A DNA stretch of 64,000 nt from Lantana camara (Eukaryota; Streptophyta; Magnoliopsida; Lamiales; Verbenaceae), in contig CM074861.1 in NCBI GenBank assembly GCA_037501455.1, positions 94,279,001-94,343,000 of the forward strand, written 5' to 3'. Positions 10,118 through 22,310 of the stretch are shown here, in pieces. The notes under the pieces were generated by a model. The model worked only from the letters and a program-made list of their open reading frames with translations, was not told the origin of the DNA and did not search any database. Numbering within the stretch: the first letter of the stretch is position 1; every line of letters begins with the position of its first letter. The position numbers and the translations under genes are program-made.

Positions 10118-11101
10118 GGGACAATTACGAATAGCCCCCTAAAGTTTGACGAAATTATAGATTATCCCCTCAAGTTTGAGAAATTACGAACTTTCCCCTG
10201 ACCCGTTATCTCCTTCGTTAAATTTAATAGAATGTGCGAAATTTACTATTTTGTCTCTAGTATGCTAAAACTCAGAGGGTATATGTAATAAAAGCCCAAA
10301 GGTAAGGGATTAATGTAAGGACTGAAATTCTTAGGGAGTTTGATGTAAATACTTGAGTTTTGTGTCTATCTAATATTTTTTTTTTCCAATGAATGCTACT
10401 TAATGATATTTTAATATTTTTATGATAAACTTATTTCATACATAGAGTTTATGGATGCCTAATATTTTACTGTAGATATTGATTATGCATGTTAAACAAT
10501 TGAAATAATTGTTTAAATGACTATTACGGATATTTATGTGAATTTACTAATACATTTATTGATATTGGTGAGTTTGTTATAATTTTCAATTTTCAGGAGA
10601 AAATTTGATAATGCACTAATTGATACTTCTCGTATGGTTTTTTATATGAATTTTTATTTTGAGAAAATGATTATTGTAATTGCAAATAAATTATTTTAAA
10701 TTAACTTTAAATGAACTTGTACAAAATATATTTAAAATTAAGACATAAATATAAGAGGGAATTTATAATTTTCTAACATACTTCATAAAAATAAATATGC
10801 ATGGAATATCTAATTTAATTTATATTTACAGGTAAAATATTAAATTTAATTTAAATAATAACTTTTTAAATCAAAATCCAAAATTAACTAATATTAAAAT
10901 TATATCATTAAACTCTTAGTAAAATTACAATATACCCCCTAAGGGTATTTTTGGAATGTAAATATGAGTTTAAACGGTGTGATTAACAGTGGTGAAATTT
11001 GTGAGAGAAAGTGTAAAGGTCAGGGGAGTTCGTAATTTCTCAAACCTTAGGAGGTAATCTGTAATTTCGCCAAATTTTAAGGGATTGTTGGTAATTATCC
11101 C
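10118..11101. mobile_element. Non-autonomous Mutator-like DNA transposon (984 bp)
   Basis: Terminal inverted repeats of about 85 bp: the left begins GGGACAATTACGAATAG and contains CAAGTTTGAGAAATTACGAAC; the right end is its inverse (11019-11101). The element is flanked on both sides by the 9-bp duplication TATAAATTA (10109-10117 and 11102-11110). Long terminal repeats plus a 9-bp target duplication are the Mutator superfamily signature. The interior is AT-rich with no transposase. Confidence 0.85.
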
Positions 11102-11228
11102 TATAAATTATTATATATACAAACTTTGGTATTAAATATTAATTTAAGCATTCTTGCTTAGCAAACTAGCTAATAATTTCAATTAAATTTTGATTTTCCC
11201 CACTCTTAAAAGAATACCAACTTTTAAC

Positions 11229-11231
<3 letters not shown>

Positions 11232-11260
<29 letters not shown>
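11232..11260. repeat. (TA)n microsatellite
   Basis: Uninterrupted TA dinucleotide tract of about 29 bp. Confidence 0.95.
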
Positions 11261-11263
<3 letters not shown>

Positions 11264-13029
11264 ATGATATCCAAAATTGACTAATGAGTTGGGATAAAAT
11301 AAACGATCAAAAATATATTTCTCAGATATGTTATTATTATTAGGTATAATACGCTCTCGCCTACCTCTCTCCAATACTTATAGTATATTAAATGTGGTAA
11401 TCATAACGTACCTGAGAAATATATATATATTTAATCGAGAACAAGGCATGAGGTAGGAGCATTCGACGCGGAGTGATTATCTAATAAGGTTCCCAAATTT
11501 ATTATCACGTGACATTAGCTGACAGTTCGAGATAATCCCCATCAATATGGATTCCAAAATTTGTCAAATGTGCAAATTATTTTAATCAAATTGTGATCTC
11601 AATTAAAGTATATTATATTCCAACTCTATAGTTGAATTGGGAAACCTTAATTAAGTATTCGGGAATTAATTGGTGGGCCAAGCGCAGCCTAATTTAAGAT
11701 AATCCAACTCAAAAGGCTGAGGATTAACTTGGAAGACAATCACCATTATTTTCATATGAAGATAAGATTTATTTACGAGAACATATGCCAATTAGTCTTG
11801 CATAGACTTAGATAATGGTCTCTCGTTGGATATCAAATCACCATCTAGACTTATTTAATTACACTATCAACCAACTTAATTTTCAAATATAAAATGATAA
11901 CATGGTGCTATTATTTTGAAAATATTGTAGACTTATAAAATGGGAATATGATAACTACAACAATTAGGAGATTAATCGTTTTCCTAATTACATCTAGTAT
12001 GAGTTTTTTAATACCATGATTATTTTCGAACTATAATACATGAATAAGAACACGACGATACAAATATAATATAATAAAATAATAATTTTAGAATTGTTCG
12101 TGTATTACAACTATCAAATGATAATCTAGTGCATTAGATCTTCTTTGATTGAAGCTCAAGACTATTTCTACTCAAAACATTAACGTGAGGGTGTTAATCG
12201 TCTCTCTATCTTGTTAATCGTATTATCTATCGATTCATGAATAAAGTGATTTTTAAATATTTTATTAATTGGATTTTACACATTTTCAAATTATTTGTAT
12301 GTGAGTTTTTTAGAAAATCAATTAATTTCAAGAATTCAATTACAAGACAATTTGGCATGTAGGATAAAATATTTTTAAGTTATCAAACCATAATTTTCAC
12401 TTCGTAAAAGTGTGGTATGATAAATTAAATCCTCGTTGATATTATACCTAAATAAACTAGTTGAAAAAATACAATATTTTTGTTAGTTATATTAGGTGAT
12501 AAAGGTGGAGTAAGTTGGAAATAATCAAATATTATACGCCCACTAACTCAATAATTAATGGAAGGACAGCAATAACTTTCAAAACCAAAAACACAAATAT
12601 TTGAGGGCTGCAATTGCTTATGTTTCTAAGACATCAACATAATCGATCAATAATAATTAATTAAGATAATATTTATCCAAAAATATTTATATTCCATGAT
12701 TTTATTGTCCTTTGAAGTAGAAATGTAGAATAGTACATCACATGAATACCGTGATTGTACTTTAAAAACAATTAACATACATATTAAATTAAATCAAGCA
12801 GTAAAATGAATAATGCAAGAACACTTTTAAAAATATTATTTTGGCGTATCGTGTTGAACAAAATACCCGTATCACCAAATTGTATTTTGTCGTGTCCGTA
12901 TAGTCGTGCCCGTGTTCATGCATCGAGAGTAAAATAAAATGTACTATTTTTTTTTTTACCTTAAAGTTACAAGAAAGTTATATTTCCTTTTTCGGGGAAT
13001 TACGGAAAAATCCCCAATTGTGCACTCAA
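11261..13029. other. AT-rich intergenic DNA
   Basis: About 1.8 kb with no credible ORF, RNA gene or delimited repeat. Confidence 0.5.
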
Positions 13030-13349
13030 TTTTTAGTTTGCTCCCCATTTTCAAAATTATTTTTGTTCACTCCCCAGATAAGATTCATATTTTTAGTTTG
13101 CTTCCCATTTTTTCGGCCACATACTTGATATTGCGAAAAATATACAACGTAACACGATTTAGATACGTGATATTGCAAAAAATATACGTGTATAAAAACT
13201 GAAGAATGTAGTATCTAAATCGTGTTATGTCGTATATTTTTCGCAATATCACGTATGTGACCCAAAAAATGGGGAGCAAACTAAAAATATGAATCTCATC
13301 TGGGGAGTGAACAAAAATAATTTTGAAAATGGGAAGCAAACTAAAATTT
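13030..13349. mobile_element. Foldback element with about 138-bp inverted arms
   Basis: The arm 13030-13166 is repeated inverted at 13211-13349 with few differences (both contain AGTTTGC..CCCATTTT, TTCACTCCCCAGAT and ACACGATTTAGATAC). A 44-bp spacer separates them, so the strand can fold into a long hairpin. Weaker similarity continues outward to about 12995 and 13385. I could not find a convincing target duplication, so the superfamily is unassigned. Confidence 0.75.
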
Positions 13350-13679
13350 TTTCAACTCATATGGAGTTTTCAAAGAAGATCCCATTTTATTTTTCTCACT
13401 AATTTTTTATAAATTTCGGAAATTATATATTATTTTGAGCCATATATCCAAAATTTGTGGCCACGAAAAACCTTTATATCCTTGCTTTTAGTGTTAGGAA
13501 AATAAAATTAAATAGAAAAATATTAATAAAGACAAGGCGAGTGTATGACACGATAAGTTAGGAGCGTGACGCTTATATTCCTTGCATCTCCAACACATAT
13601 TAGGTGGTTTCGTACAACCAAAGGGCGTGCATTACGCACCCCCGACTTTTTATATGGTTTTGATTAAGTTTTAAACCAG

Positions 13680-13927
13680 TATAAATGTGGATTTCCCAAA
13701 ATACCCTCCACGTGATATATACTTTCAAATTTTAATTTATTATTTTTCTACCCCCATTTTAATTTTTCCCCACGAAAAAGAAAAGAAAAAAAAAACAAAC
13801 CAAAAAACCCTAGAACATAAAGTGAAAATCAAAGTTCTGATTTTGAGGGAGATAGAGAGATTCAGAGATCAATGCGACCTGATCATAACTGCTCACGTTG
13901 AATTTGTCCTTGAATTTGAGGAAAAAG
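13680..13927 (+). promoter_or_regulatory. Promoter and non-coding first exon of the Agenet-ENT gene
   Basis: TATAAAT at 13680-13686 precedes a likely leader containing AAAAACCCTAGAAC. The exon appears to end at AAG before GTCAGT (intron 13928-14713, acceptor TTTGTCCAG). A nine-codon upstream ORF (13872-13901, ATG to TGA) lies in this leader and could dampen translation. Exon limits are inferred from splice consensus only. Confidence 0.5.
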
Positions 13928-14746
13928 GTCAGTGATTTTTCAGGTTTAGGGTTTCCATTTCTGTGCTGTTAATCCCTAAATTGATCGACATTAGGCTGTT
14001 TATATTTGGGGATTTTGTGAAATTTCGAGTCTTTAACAGGTCTGCTGTCTGATTGTTTGATTATTTTCTTGAAATTTCAGTTTTAGATCGATGTTTTGGG
14101 CAGTCGTAGAGGTTTTCATATGGCCTGCCTTTTTTTTTAATTTTAATTTAATTTTAATTTTTTACTCATTCACTTTTAAAATATTGAAATTTTTGAAAAA
14201 TTTTAGCATTTGGGGAATCAAGTGACAAGTAGTTCTCCATGTTTGTGCAAGAAAAAAATGGGAATTTGAAGAGTTTAAAATTATAAACTTTTGTTATAAT
14301 TTTTTTAATAATTTGAATGTTTATTTAGGATCAACTTTTAGAAACAGTTTACATGTACTACGGACTGCATCTCTTGGGGTTTGATGATTACTGGTTTCAA
14401 AACTGATTGATAAGTATGAGTTCTTATTAATGTTCTGGGAATATATGGAAATTTTTAGTAGAAGATAAAAAATAGGTCGTGAGAAACCTTTCTTTTCAGA
14501 AAGACAACAAAGAATAGGTTATACAGTTTCACGATAAGGTATAGAGTTCTTGTGTGATCCAAATGTAGTTTTCACAACTCTGTAGATTAAACTATGTTGT
14601 TCTGGCCATTTGATTTGTGAAAGTTGTAAGATCCAGATTTAGATATCAGCTTAATTTATTCGGGTCTCAAATTCGTATGATGTTTTATAATGTTCTCTTG
14701 TTTCTTTGTCCAGGCTTTTGATATTTACCGAACAAGATTGTCCATA

Positions 14747-16233
14747 ATGAGGTTGAAGAAAGGGGACAACGTGGAGGTTATGAACAAAAAGGAATTACCA
14801 GTTGCATGGCGCGTGGCAGAGATACTTTCTGGCAATGGCCATACTTACCGTGTTCAATATGATTCTTATCAAGGTATAGCAGGTGAACATATGGTGGAGA
14901 CGGTTTCTAGAAAATTTGTGAGACCATGCCCTCCTCTGATGCAAGGTTTAGACAACTTTATTGCTGGAGATATTGTGGAAGTATTTCATGAATATGCCTG
15001 GAAGATTGCTGCTATCTTGAAGGTTCTGGAAGGAAAAAAAGATGTTAAAAACAAGAAGGTTCGTATCCAGGCTGCAGCAGTTCAGAATCAGTATGTGGTG
15101 AGACTGCTTGGGTGCTCACGGGAAGTCATTATTGATGAATCGAATATTAGGATGAGACAAACCTGGAATGATGACAGATGGATTCTAATTGGAAAGGTAG
15201 TATTCCTTTTCTTCATTTAGATTATTAAACATTTATTTAGTTCTAATCTGCTGTAAGTTTATCTTGATGTTAAAGGATTGACTCTTTAGATACAAATGTG
15301 ATATTGATGAATGATGGATTCTGATTTGTTCGAGAATTTGGTGATTTTTCCTTTAATCTTGTCTTTGGAAGTATACAAATATATAAAATAGCTTCCAACT
15401 TTACTTTAGTTGATTCCTGAGTTTCTTGTTTTGTGCAGAGTTCTAGAGGAGGGGAGGATGTTATAAGCAGTAAGCCATCAACTTCGAATTGTTATCAGGA
15501 TACAAACTTCCAGATCCCACAGTCCAATGCAAGGCGTAAAAAGCAAAATCAAAAGGATTACAAGAGCAGTCAGGATGAAGCTGCATTTTGGGAACCTAAT
15601 ATGATCTCTGCCAGAACAGTAAAGAGGATGTCACCTTTTGGCTCCTCCATTGTTGAAGCACATAATGGACATTTCCAGAAATTAAGAGCAATTGAGAAAG
15701 ATGGCATGAAGCAAAGAGTGATTCCTGCCCCTGTTTGTGATAAGGTAGATGCTGTTGCTTACCCAAGAGAAATTTTGGGTGAAAAAAACATGCATGCTTC
15801 CTTTAAAATTGTACCACATGGATATAACCAAATGGCGAGAGCTGAATTAAATAGTTCAGACAGCGATGCCTGTTCTGTAGGTAGTTGTAGTGTTACTGAC
15901 CAGAGCCCAAACAACTTTTGTATTCCATTTATACCCCTGCCATGCCAAGAGACCGACACCCTTTGTAGTGATGCAGAGTCCTTTTATGCGTCGAGCTCTG
16001 AGAGAAAAAGTAGTTCTCTTCCTCCAAAAGAGGAAGTAGAGGTCAGTATTCGTAGATTAGAGTTGCGAGCATATCGAAGAACCCTAGAAGCTTTATATGC
16101 TTCTGGTCCCTTAAGTTGGGAACAGGAAGCATTATTGACAAATCTTCGTATTATGCTCCATATATCCAATGATGAACATTTGATGGAGCTGAAGCACCTA
16201 ATCTCTGCTAAAACTGCTATAAGTGTTAGATAA
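14747..16233 (+). CDS. Agenet (plant Tudor-like) and ENT domain protein
   Basis: Coding exons 14747-15196 and 15439-16233, phase-0 junction, 414 aa. The exon containing the start begins at 14714 after a CAG acceptor, so upstream in-frame codons are intronic and the Met of MRLKKGDNVEV is taken as start. Residues 1-60 form one Agenet/Tudor-like repeat (GDNVEVMNKKELPVAWRVAEI) and about 70-140 a second (GDIVEVFHEYAWKIAAIL). A polar, low-complexity middle follows. The last 68 residues form an ENT (EMSY N-terminal) helical domain (RRLELRAYRRTLEALYASG). Agenet modules bind modified histone tails and ENT is a dimerisation module, so a chromatin or RNA-linked nuclear role is likely; this is family knowledge. 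The domain order is opposite to the EMSY-like proteins, which have ENT first. Confidence 0.88.
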
Positions 16234-19200
16234 TTGTGGAATTAATGTTCTGTTATCACTTATTCTTATAGTAAGCATGTAGAAACTTGCTTTTCTGTTT
16301 CAATAATGTAAGAAGAAATTTCATTTGTTACAACTGTAACTTCAGTCTTGATCTCTCTACATCTGTTTAGTAAGGCATTTTGTAACTATATGTATCAAAT
16401 TTCTCATTTGTCAGTTAATGCAGACAGTTCCCACAAGAAGTTATTGTATCTCATTTCATTTGGATTCATTACTGCTTTCTTTTGGTTTTCGTTTTCTAGA
16501 ATAGCAACTTGCTCCGTTCTATTGTCAATTATACCTTAAAGACTTTAGTGTTACATATGGTAATTGCCAGTTTTTTTTAATATACAAGGTGCAATAAATC
16601 TTCCTAATGTTCAACATCTATTATCAGTATTATACAAATCTATTATGAACCTCTTTCTGCATGTCATGCATGATGCCGTTTCCAATACACATTCCCAACT
16701 GAGTATCAGCCAGTAAAAATTGCATACTTTCCTTCTAAGAATGCAGACATTCATGCTGATTTCATACAGGACATCGGCATCTCCCAGTTGTATCTGAATT
16801 TAGGACTGCTTTTAAATGTTGATTGTTGAAGATAAGTAGCTGATTCAGATTGTATTTTAATTCCTTCTGCATTTGAAGTAATGCTCTTGTTCTTGTACAT
16901 ATCTATTTTGGTATTGAACTTGAGCAGTGGCCAACAGTGTTAATTTGGTTCTCTCCATACATGTTTGGCATCACATATGTTTCTGTGTGAGGATGGTTAT
17001 TGATCAATCTTCAATAAACTACATTTTCCAGGGCCACAGTTGGAGGCATGCATCATTGCTTCCAAGGCTTACAGATGGTACCAGAGTTTCCCGCCTTTTC
17101 TTGGCATAAACTTTTGGACGATACAGTCCTCTACTTCGGAACTGATTCAGCTATTTATGGCTGCTCCCCGGTACCAAAAAGTTTAGTATATACTTCCCAT
17201 TTTTTGCTTTAAGTTCAGGCTTAACTGAACATATGGACATGTCTTCTACCGAGGCAGGAAATTAAATGCCTGTCAGTTTTTCTTCTGTTTCTGTTCGTGG
17301 TTTTGTGTTATTTGACTTTGGTGCCTTGATTATGATTTTGTTAAATGCATTCAATGAGTTACTGCGTTCATGAAATTTTATATCGTTGAATTTAGTTGCT
17401 GTCTTGGATGGTACAATGATTTATGTTTTCATAAGCATCTATTGGAACATCATATGATGATAGCTTTGGTGTTTTCTGGAGATGTTTGTTTTGCTTCAAT
17501 CTCTTCATTGTCATACTGTCTCTGTAGCCTGTACTGCTTCTTTTGGACATGGCATTGGAATCGTTTCAACTGTACTCTGTACCTTTTCTGTAATTTTGAA
17601 CATCTCATAGTGTCATGTGAATTGAATTCATTGAATGCCATTAGATTTGTTGCACACATAAAGGTTCAATTACTGGTGAGAATCATGTCAAATGCAGCAA
17701 ACACTGAAACTGCTCTCCAGTTGAGGATGAAAGCTTCTGTTCTTGGAGGGGACCAGACCCTCCATGTTGAAGTTTGCAGTTTCTGCTGTCTAGACGAGCT
17801 CACACAGACCAGAAAGAACAATGGGTCATGAAGACGGCATACTTCGAACTTTCGAGATCGAATATAGCCTATAGTAAAGTAGCCACGCAAGGGATTCGAC
17901 TTGCTTGAACGTCTTTCTGCTCTTGTTCAAACGACCGCTGCTATTTCAGCTGTTGGATGAAGATCAGTAGGTTAGGAATTCACACCAGGTTCAATTCGTA
18001 CGTTTTCATAACAAAGATCCGATTAAGAAGAATAAGTGAGCCAGTTCAAAGGAAAGGGGAAGAAAGCAAATAACTCTGGAATTAAAGGCCAAGGAGTATA
18101 CCCCTCTGCTTAATTACAGTGTAGCAGGTCAGTGGTATGGGCCTAGGTTTTCAGCAACAACGCAGTGGGCATAACCATAAAGGTTGCATCGTCTTGTGAA
18201 CTTTGATTAAGTGCCCTTTGTACTGCTCCAGTTATTTGTTAATGCAGTCGAGGTGCAAATTCTCCATTCAAAATCTGAATTTCAACCTAAATAAGAGATG
18301 AACATACATTATTCCTCCATCTGTGGAAGTTATGGAGTTTATAATCTTATTCGTTTTATATTGACATTTCGTGCTCATTTCAAAATTTCTGTTTTGTTAT
18401 TCCCATCATCCGGTAACCACACGTTTAGGGTAGAGTCAAAATTTCTGTTTTGTTATTCCCATCATCTGGTAACCACAGGTTTAAGGGTAAAGGTTTAGGA
18501 TTTACCATCCGATGCTGATTCGTTAGGTTTTCTTGATTTTAGTATTACTTGAGTTATTAAAGAGGGGAATTTTTTTCTTGATTTTAGTATTACTTGAGTT
18601 AGGAATTTTCTTTTTGTCAACATATTTTGAACCTAAATCAACTATATGGCTCACCTATTTCTCCTTCGTTTTATTTATTCACCCGGCAATTGGCATAAAC
18701 AACCCAATGGAACGGTGAATAACTGAATATAATGTTTTGGACATCCTACCTTTTTGTTACAACTCTTCTGACATTATGTTAATAGCAAGTGGACGAAAGC
18801 CTAAATGTAGGGAAAGAATCTTGCTAGGATCTCTCCAGTTTTCGTTACTCTGTAGTATCACAGAGTCCATGACCGATAGGCCAGTTCACATGCATTGATC
18901 AATTTCAAACATCAATTAAGGGGCAGAGAGTAAATCGTAAACCACGGAAGATCTGAGCACAAGGGGCAAAAATTACACTCAATAATGAAATCCATGACAG
19001 TTGAAAACCATAACAAGATCTGAATTGGGAATGTGGACCACAGGCATACAAATACTACCCTCAACCATTCAGAAAATAAATCATCTTCCCACAACCAAAT
19101 TAAGTCACAAATAAGCACAGTTCAAAAGCCCCTCTACATATATCATTAGAACCTCTACTCGAGGACCTGGCAAGTCCTAAACAAAATTTCACAGGAAAAC

Positions 19201-19238
19201 AAGAAAATTGGGACACCAGCAAATGATACATCAGCCTC
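16234..19238. other. 3-kb region between two convergent genes
   Basis: Holds the 3' untranslated region of the Agenet-ENT gene (plus strand) and that of Ran (minus strand). The part up to about 18300 is less AT-rich than typical spacer and has acceptor-like sites (for example TTTTCCAG before 17032), so a spliced or long 3' untranslated region is possible, but I find no coding sequence I can support. Confidence 0.4.
18380..18601. repeat. Two short tandem duplications
   Basis: About 51 bp at 18380-18430 is repeated at 18436-18486 (offset 56, core TTCTGTTTTGTTATTCCC). A 26-bp unit at 18531-18556 is repeated at 18576-18601 (offset 45, core GATTTTAGTATTACTTGAG). Confidence 0.8.
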
Positions 19239-21256
19239 TTAATCAAATGCCTCATCATCATCATCAGGGAGGGGCTGACTAGCAGCTGCAGCGAGCTCAG
19301 CTTCATGCCTGCAAGATTATTAGTAGGAGTGTTAGTTAACATGCTATAGAAAGGTCAGATTTCACAACATGGCAACAGACGATCAAAGCTGAGGTAAACA
19401 GAATATGCGTGTGCATGTGTGCGTGAGCAAGGGGTTAGTGACTTACTGCTGCTGTGCAGCTAAATCAATCTGAACTTCTGGTGGAGCAAGGGCTGGAGAC
19501 TCCACAAAGTGCAAGTTGGGATCCCTGCAACCAAAAATAAATTAACATAACTCAAGTTGTGCATTCGAAATTGACAACTACTATGAGAGATACCATTAAT
19601 GGCAAAAATAACATGTCTCAAATTTGATCAGCTTAGGTAAATACCCAGCAAGTTTTCTGGCAAGGTACAAGAACGGCTTCTCGAAGTTGTAATTGCTCTT
19701 GGCAGAAATTTCATAATACTGCAAGTTCTTCTTCCTGTGGAAAGTAACCTGCTTGGCCTTCACCTGCCTGTTCTTCACATCAACCTTGTTTCCACAGAGC
19801 ACAATCGGGATATTCTCACAGACCCTGAAATTAACATCCAAAGAGGTTAATTTATGCTGAAAACATCATAATGGTAGCAAGTAAATATAAAAATTGATTA
19901 AAAGCAAGATACCTGCAAAGGTCACGATGCCATGTCGGGACATTCTTGTAAGTCAACCGAGCTGTTACATCAAACATGATAATTGCACATTGTCCATGAA
20001 TGCTGCAGCAGAGTTTGGAAAGAGTATATCATTAGAACATGAGAATCTTAACAAGATGAATAGGGCCATTTGCTAGGGCATACAAGAATAGGAAAGCAAG
20101 AGATATTTTAACACAAAGATCTGTTCGCACAGTCGATTAAAGTAATAATATCAGTTGAGTTATATATCAACATATATTACTATAATTCAAGTACTAGAGA
20201 ATCAGTTCGACATAGATTACTATAATTCAAGTACTAGAAAATCAGTTAAAATCCTAATTGGGCTATGCCTTATGATTTCTTTTAGTGACCGAACAATCAC
20301 GGATTTTCAGATATGTCTAGTTGTAAAGTTACTTACTAGTATCCATCCCTAAGGCCACCAAACTTTTCCTGACCAGCGGTATCCCAGCAATAAAATCTGA
20401 TTTTTCCACAGTTAGTGAAGAAATCGAGGGGATGAACTTCCACACCAATAGTAGCTGAACATAACAGTGTCCCATTAGTAACATTAGATAAATTATATGA
20501 GTCCAACATCAAATCAAATATCACACCAATTAGCCTTACGTTCATATTTCTTCTCAAATTCTCCAGTGAGATGCCTCTTCACGAAAGTAGTTTTCCCTGG
20601 AGCAAGCAAACAACCCTTTCAGAACAATTCAATTTAAAAAATGCACAGGACAGCATTGCCTTGGGTTTAATATTTAACATACATCAACAATGATGTAAGA
20701 ACAAATCGAGACTAGCACATCATTTATCTGATTAACTAAGAAAGAGAGTTAGGATTTATTTACTAATCACTCAGGAACACGCCAAGAAAAAACATAATCA
20801 GATCATCATAAACCCTAAACCCTAAATAACCCTAACTCAAAACAATATAAGTTTAAAAACAAATATATTCATTGAAAATATAAAACCAACAAATACATAA
20901 GCCAAGCTCACTCCTTGAAACATATGAGGTACCGTCACATAATCTTTTACAGCAAATCGTTAATTTTGTAAAACACACACTTGAATCCAACGACCAGATA
21001 ACGAGGCTGAATAACATCCAAAGCATGAACAACACAAAACCAGATATTCAAGATTCAGATCAAACGCAAAAAAAATAATTACCAGTGCCACCATCGCCAA
21101 CAATCACAAGCTTGAAGCTGGGGTACTCCACAGTTTGCTGATTAGGCAACGCCTGAAAAATCCCAACGAACAAAATCAAAAAATTGCACAACAAAAACAC
21201 AAATACAGATCAAAATAAAAAACAAATCAGACTGAAATACCAATCGGTATTACCAT
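19239..21256 (-). CDS. RAN: GTP-binding nuclear protein Ran
   Basis: Eight coding exons on the minus strand: 21256-21254 (the ATG alone), 21152-21083, 20596-20540, 20454-20337, 20002-19913, 19824-19645, 19524-19447, 19308-19239. All introns are GT-AG. The joined product is 221 aa, the standard plant Ran length. Diagnostic pieces are the P-loop GDGGTGKTT, switch I ending [27 protein letters not shown] (switch II), the guanine-specificity motifs NKVD and SAK, and the acidic tail DDDDEAFD. No lipid-attachment cysteine is present, as expected. Ran is the small GTPase that drives nuclear import and export and spindle assembly. Every conserved residue I can check is intact. Confidence 0.97.
20811..20836 (-). 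promoter_or_regulatory. Telo-box cluster in the second Ran intron
   Basis: AACCCTAAACCCTAAATAACCC on the plus strand holds two overlapping AAACCCTAA-type telo-boxes. In plants these motifs commonly sit near the 5' ends of housekeeping and cell-cycle genes; here they are about 400 nt downstream of the start codon. Confidence 0.5.
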
Positions 21257-21343
21257 ATGATCCGCTTTTGAGAGTTGACAGAAAACCACAACGGATGAAG
21301 AGAAAGAGAGACTGTGATGTGTCACGCCGATATCTGCGTTGGG

Positions 21344-21352
21344 TATATATAT
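21344..21352 (-). promoter_or_regulatory. Probable TATA box of Ran
   Basis: ATATATATA on the minus strand, about 90 bp upstream of the start codon, giving a leader of roughly 60 nt. Confidence 0.55.
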
Positions 21353-21555
21353 TGGGGAGCCCTAATGAAGTTAGCGTAAGTTTTGCGAGGACTTTTTGAA
21401 TTGTGCCAAATCGAGTAGCTTTAAGCTTACGCGAATATCTGAGCCGTCCGATCAAGATCTTGAGCGGCGCACGTGTTTGTCACGTGTTTCGGGGAAGAGA
21501 CTTTGGCTTGAATTTGAAATGTGCACGGAAGAACCATGGTTCTAGAATGATGTAT

Positions 21556-21590
21556 TGGGCCTCTATTTTGGGCTTCCCCCAATATGGGCC
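21556..21590. promoter_or_regulatory. Three site II-type TGGGCC/T elements upstream of Ran
   Basis: TGGGCC at 21556-21561, TGGGCT at 21569-21574 and TGGGCC at 21585-21590. Such clusters bind TCP-family factors and are common in promoters of genes active in dividing plant cells. They lie about 210-245 bp upstream of the TATA box. Confidence 0.5.
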
Positions 21591-21880
21591 CAGATGTAGA
21601 ATCGATAAATTGATACACAAAATAAAAAACATTAAAAGTACGATATGCATGGCTGCATGAGGGGTTTGTATAGGGTTGTCCTGGGTTGAACTTTATTTCA
21701 AATACAATCTAATAAAGAAAACATTAATAGAATTAGGGAGGGTTAGTTTTGGTGGATTAGAATTTTTTATTTGATTTAATTCCACTTAATTTTGAATTAG
21801 TTAAGTGATATTAGTTTAGTGGGGTTTGGATTAGGTGATTTAATTTTGCTACTAACATTGATTAGCCTCTCTATTAGGAT

Positions 21881-22302
21881 TAGGGATGCAAACGAACCGA
21901 GCCGGCTCGCGAGCCTACCGAGCAAGCTCGAGCCAAGCCCGAACCCAAGCCCCTTTTAGTTAGGCTCGTGGCTCGCGAGCCAATATATTTAATTAAAAAA
22001 ATAATATTTTAATTTTTATATATATAAATATTTTATTATTATATATATATTTATTGATTTTTATATAAAATTAATAAAAAAGTAATATTTTTATAATATA
22101 TATGTATATATATTTAATAAATATATATTATTATATATAAAAATATATTAAATTATTTAAAAAAACTAATTTTTAATTAAAAATAATATAAAACCCATTT
22201 GGCTCGAGCCGAGCCGAGCCGAGCCCCGAGCCTTGGTCGAGCCGAGCTCGAGCCAGAAAAAAAGGTCAAGGCTCGTCTCGTCTCGTCTCATTTGCATCCC
22301 TA
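21881..22302. mobile_element. Non-autonomous hAT-type MITE (422 bp)
   Basis: Ends TAGGGATGCAAAC and its inverse GTTTGCATCCCTA-like GAGACGAATTT-free form (right end reads CATTTGCATCCCTA). The flanks carry the perfect 8-bp duplication ATTAGGAT at 21873-21880 and 22303-22310. The subterminal regions are rich in GAGCCGAGCC and GGCTCG in opposite orientations, and the centre (about 21985-22195) is nearly pure AT. Eight-bp duplications and TAGGG-type ends are hAT features. Confidence 0.88.
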
Positions 22303-22310
22303 ATTAGGAT

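Noticed and set aside
13085..13339. Matching 84-87-codon frames on opposite strands near 13 kb
   Set aside because: They are the two arms of the foldback translated from each strand.
17370..17831. 153-codon plus-strand frame downstream of the Agenet-ENT gene
   Set aside because: Cys/Phe-rich, no domain, and likely 3' untranslated or spacer sequence.
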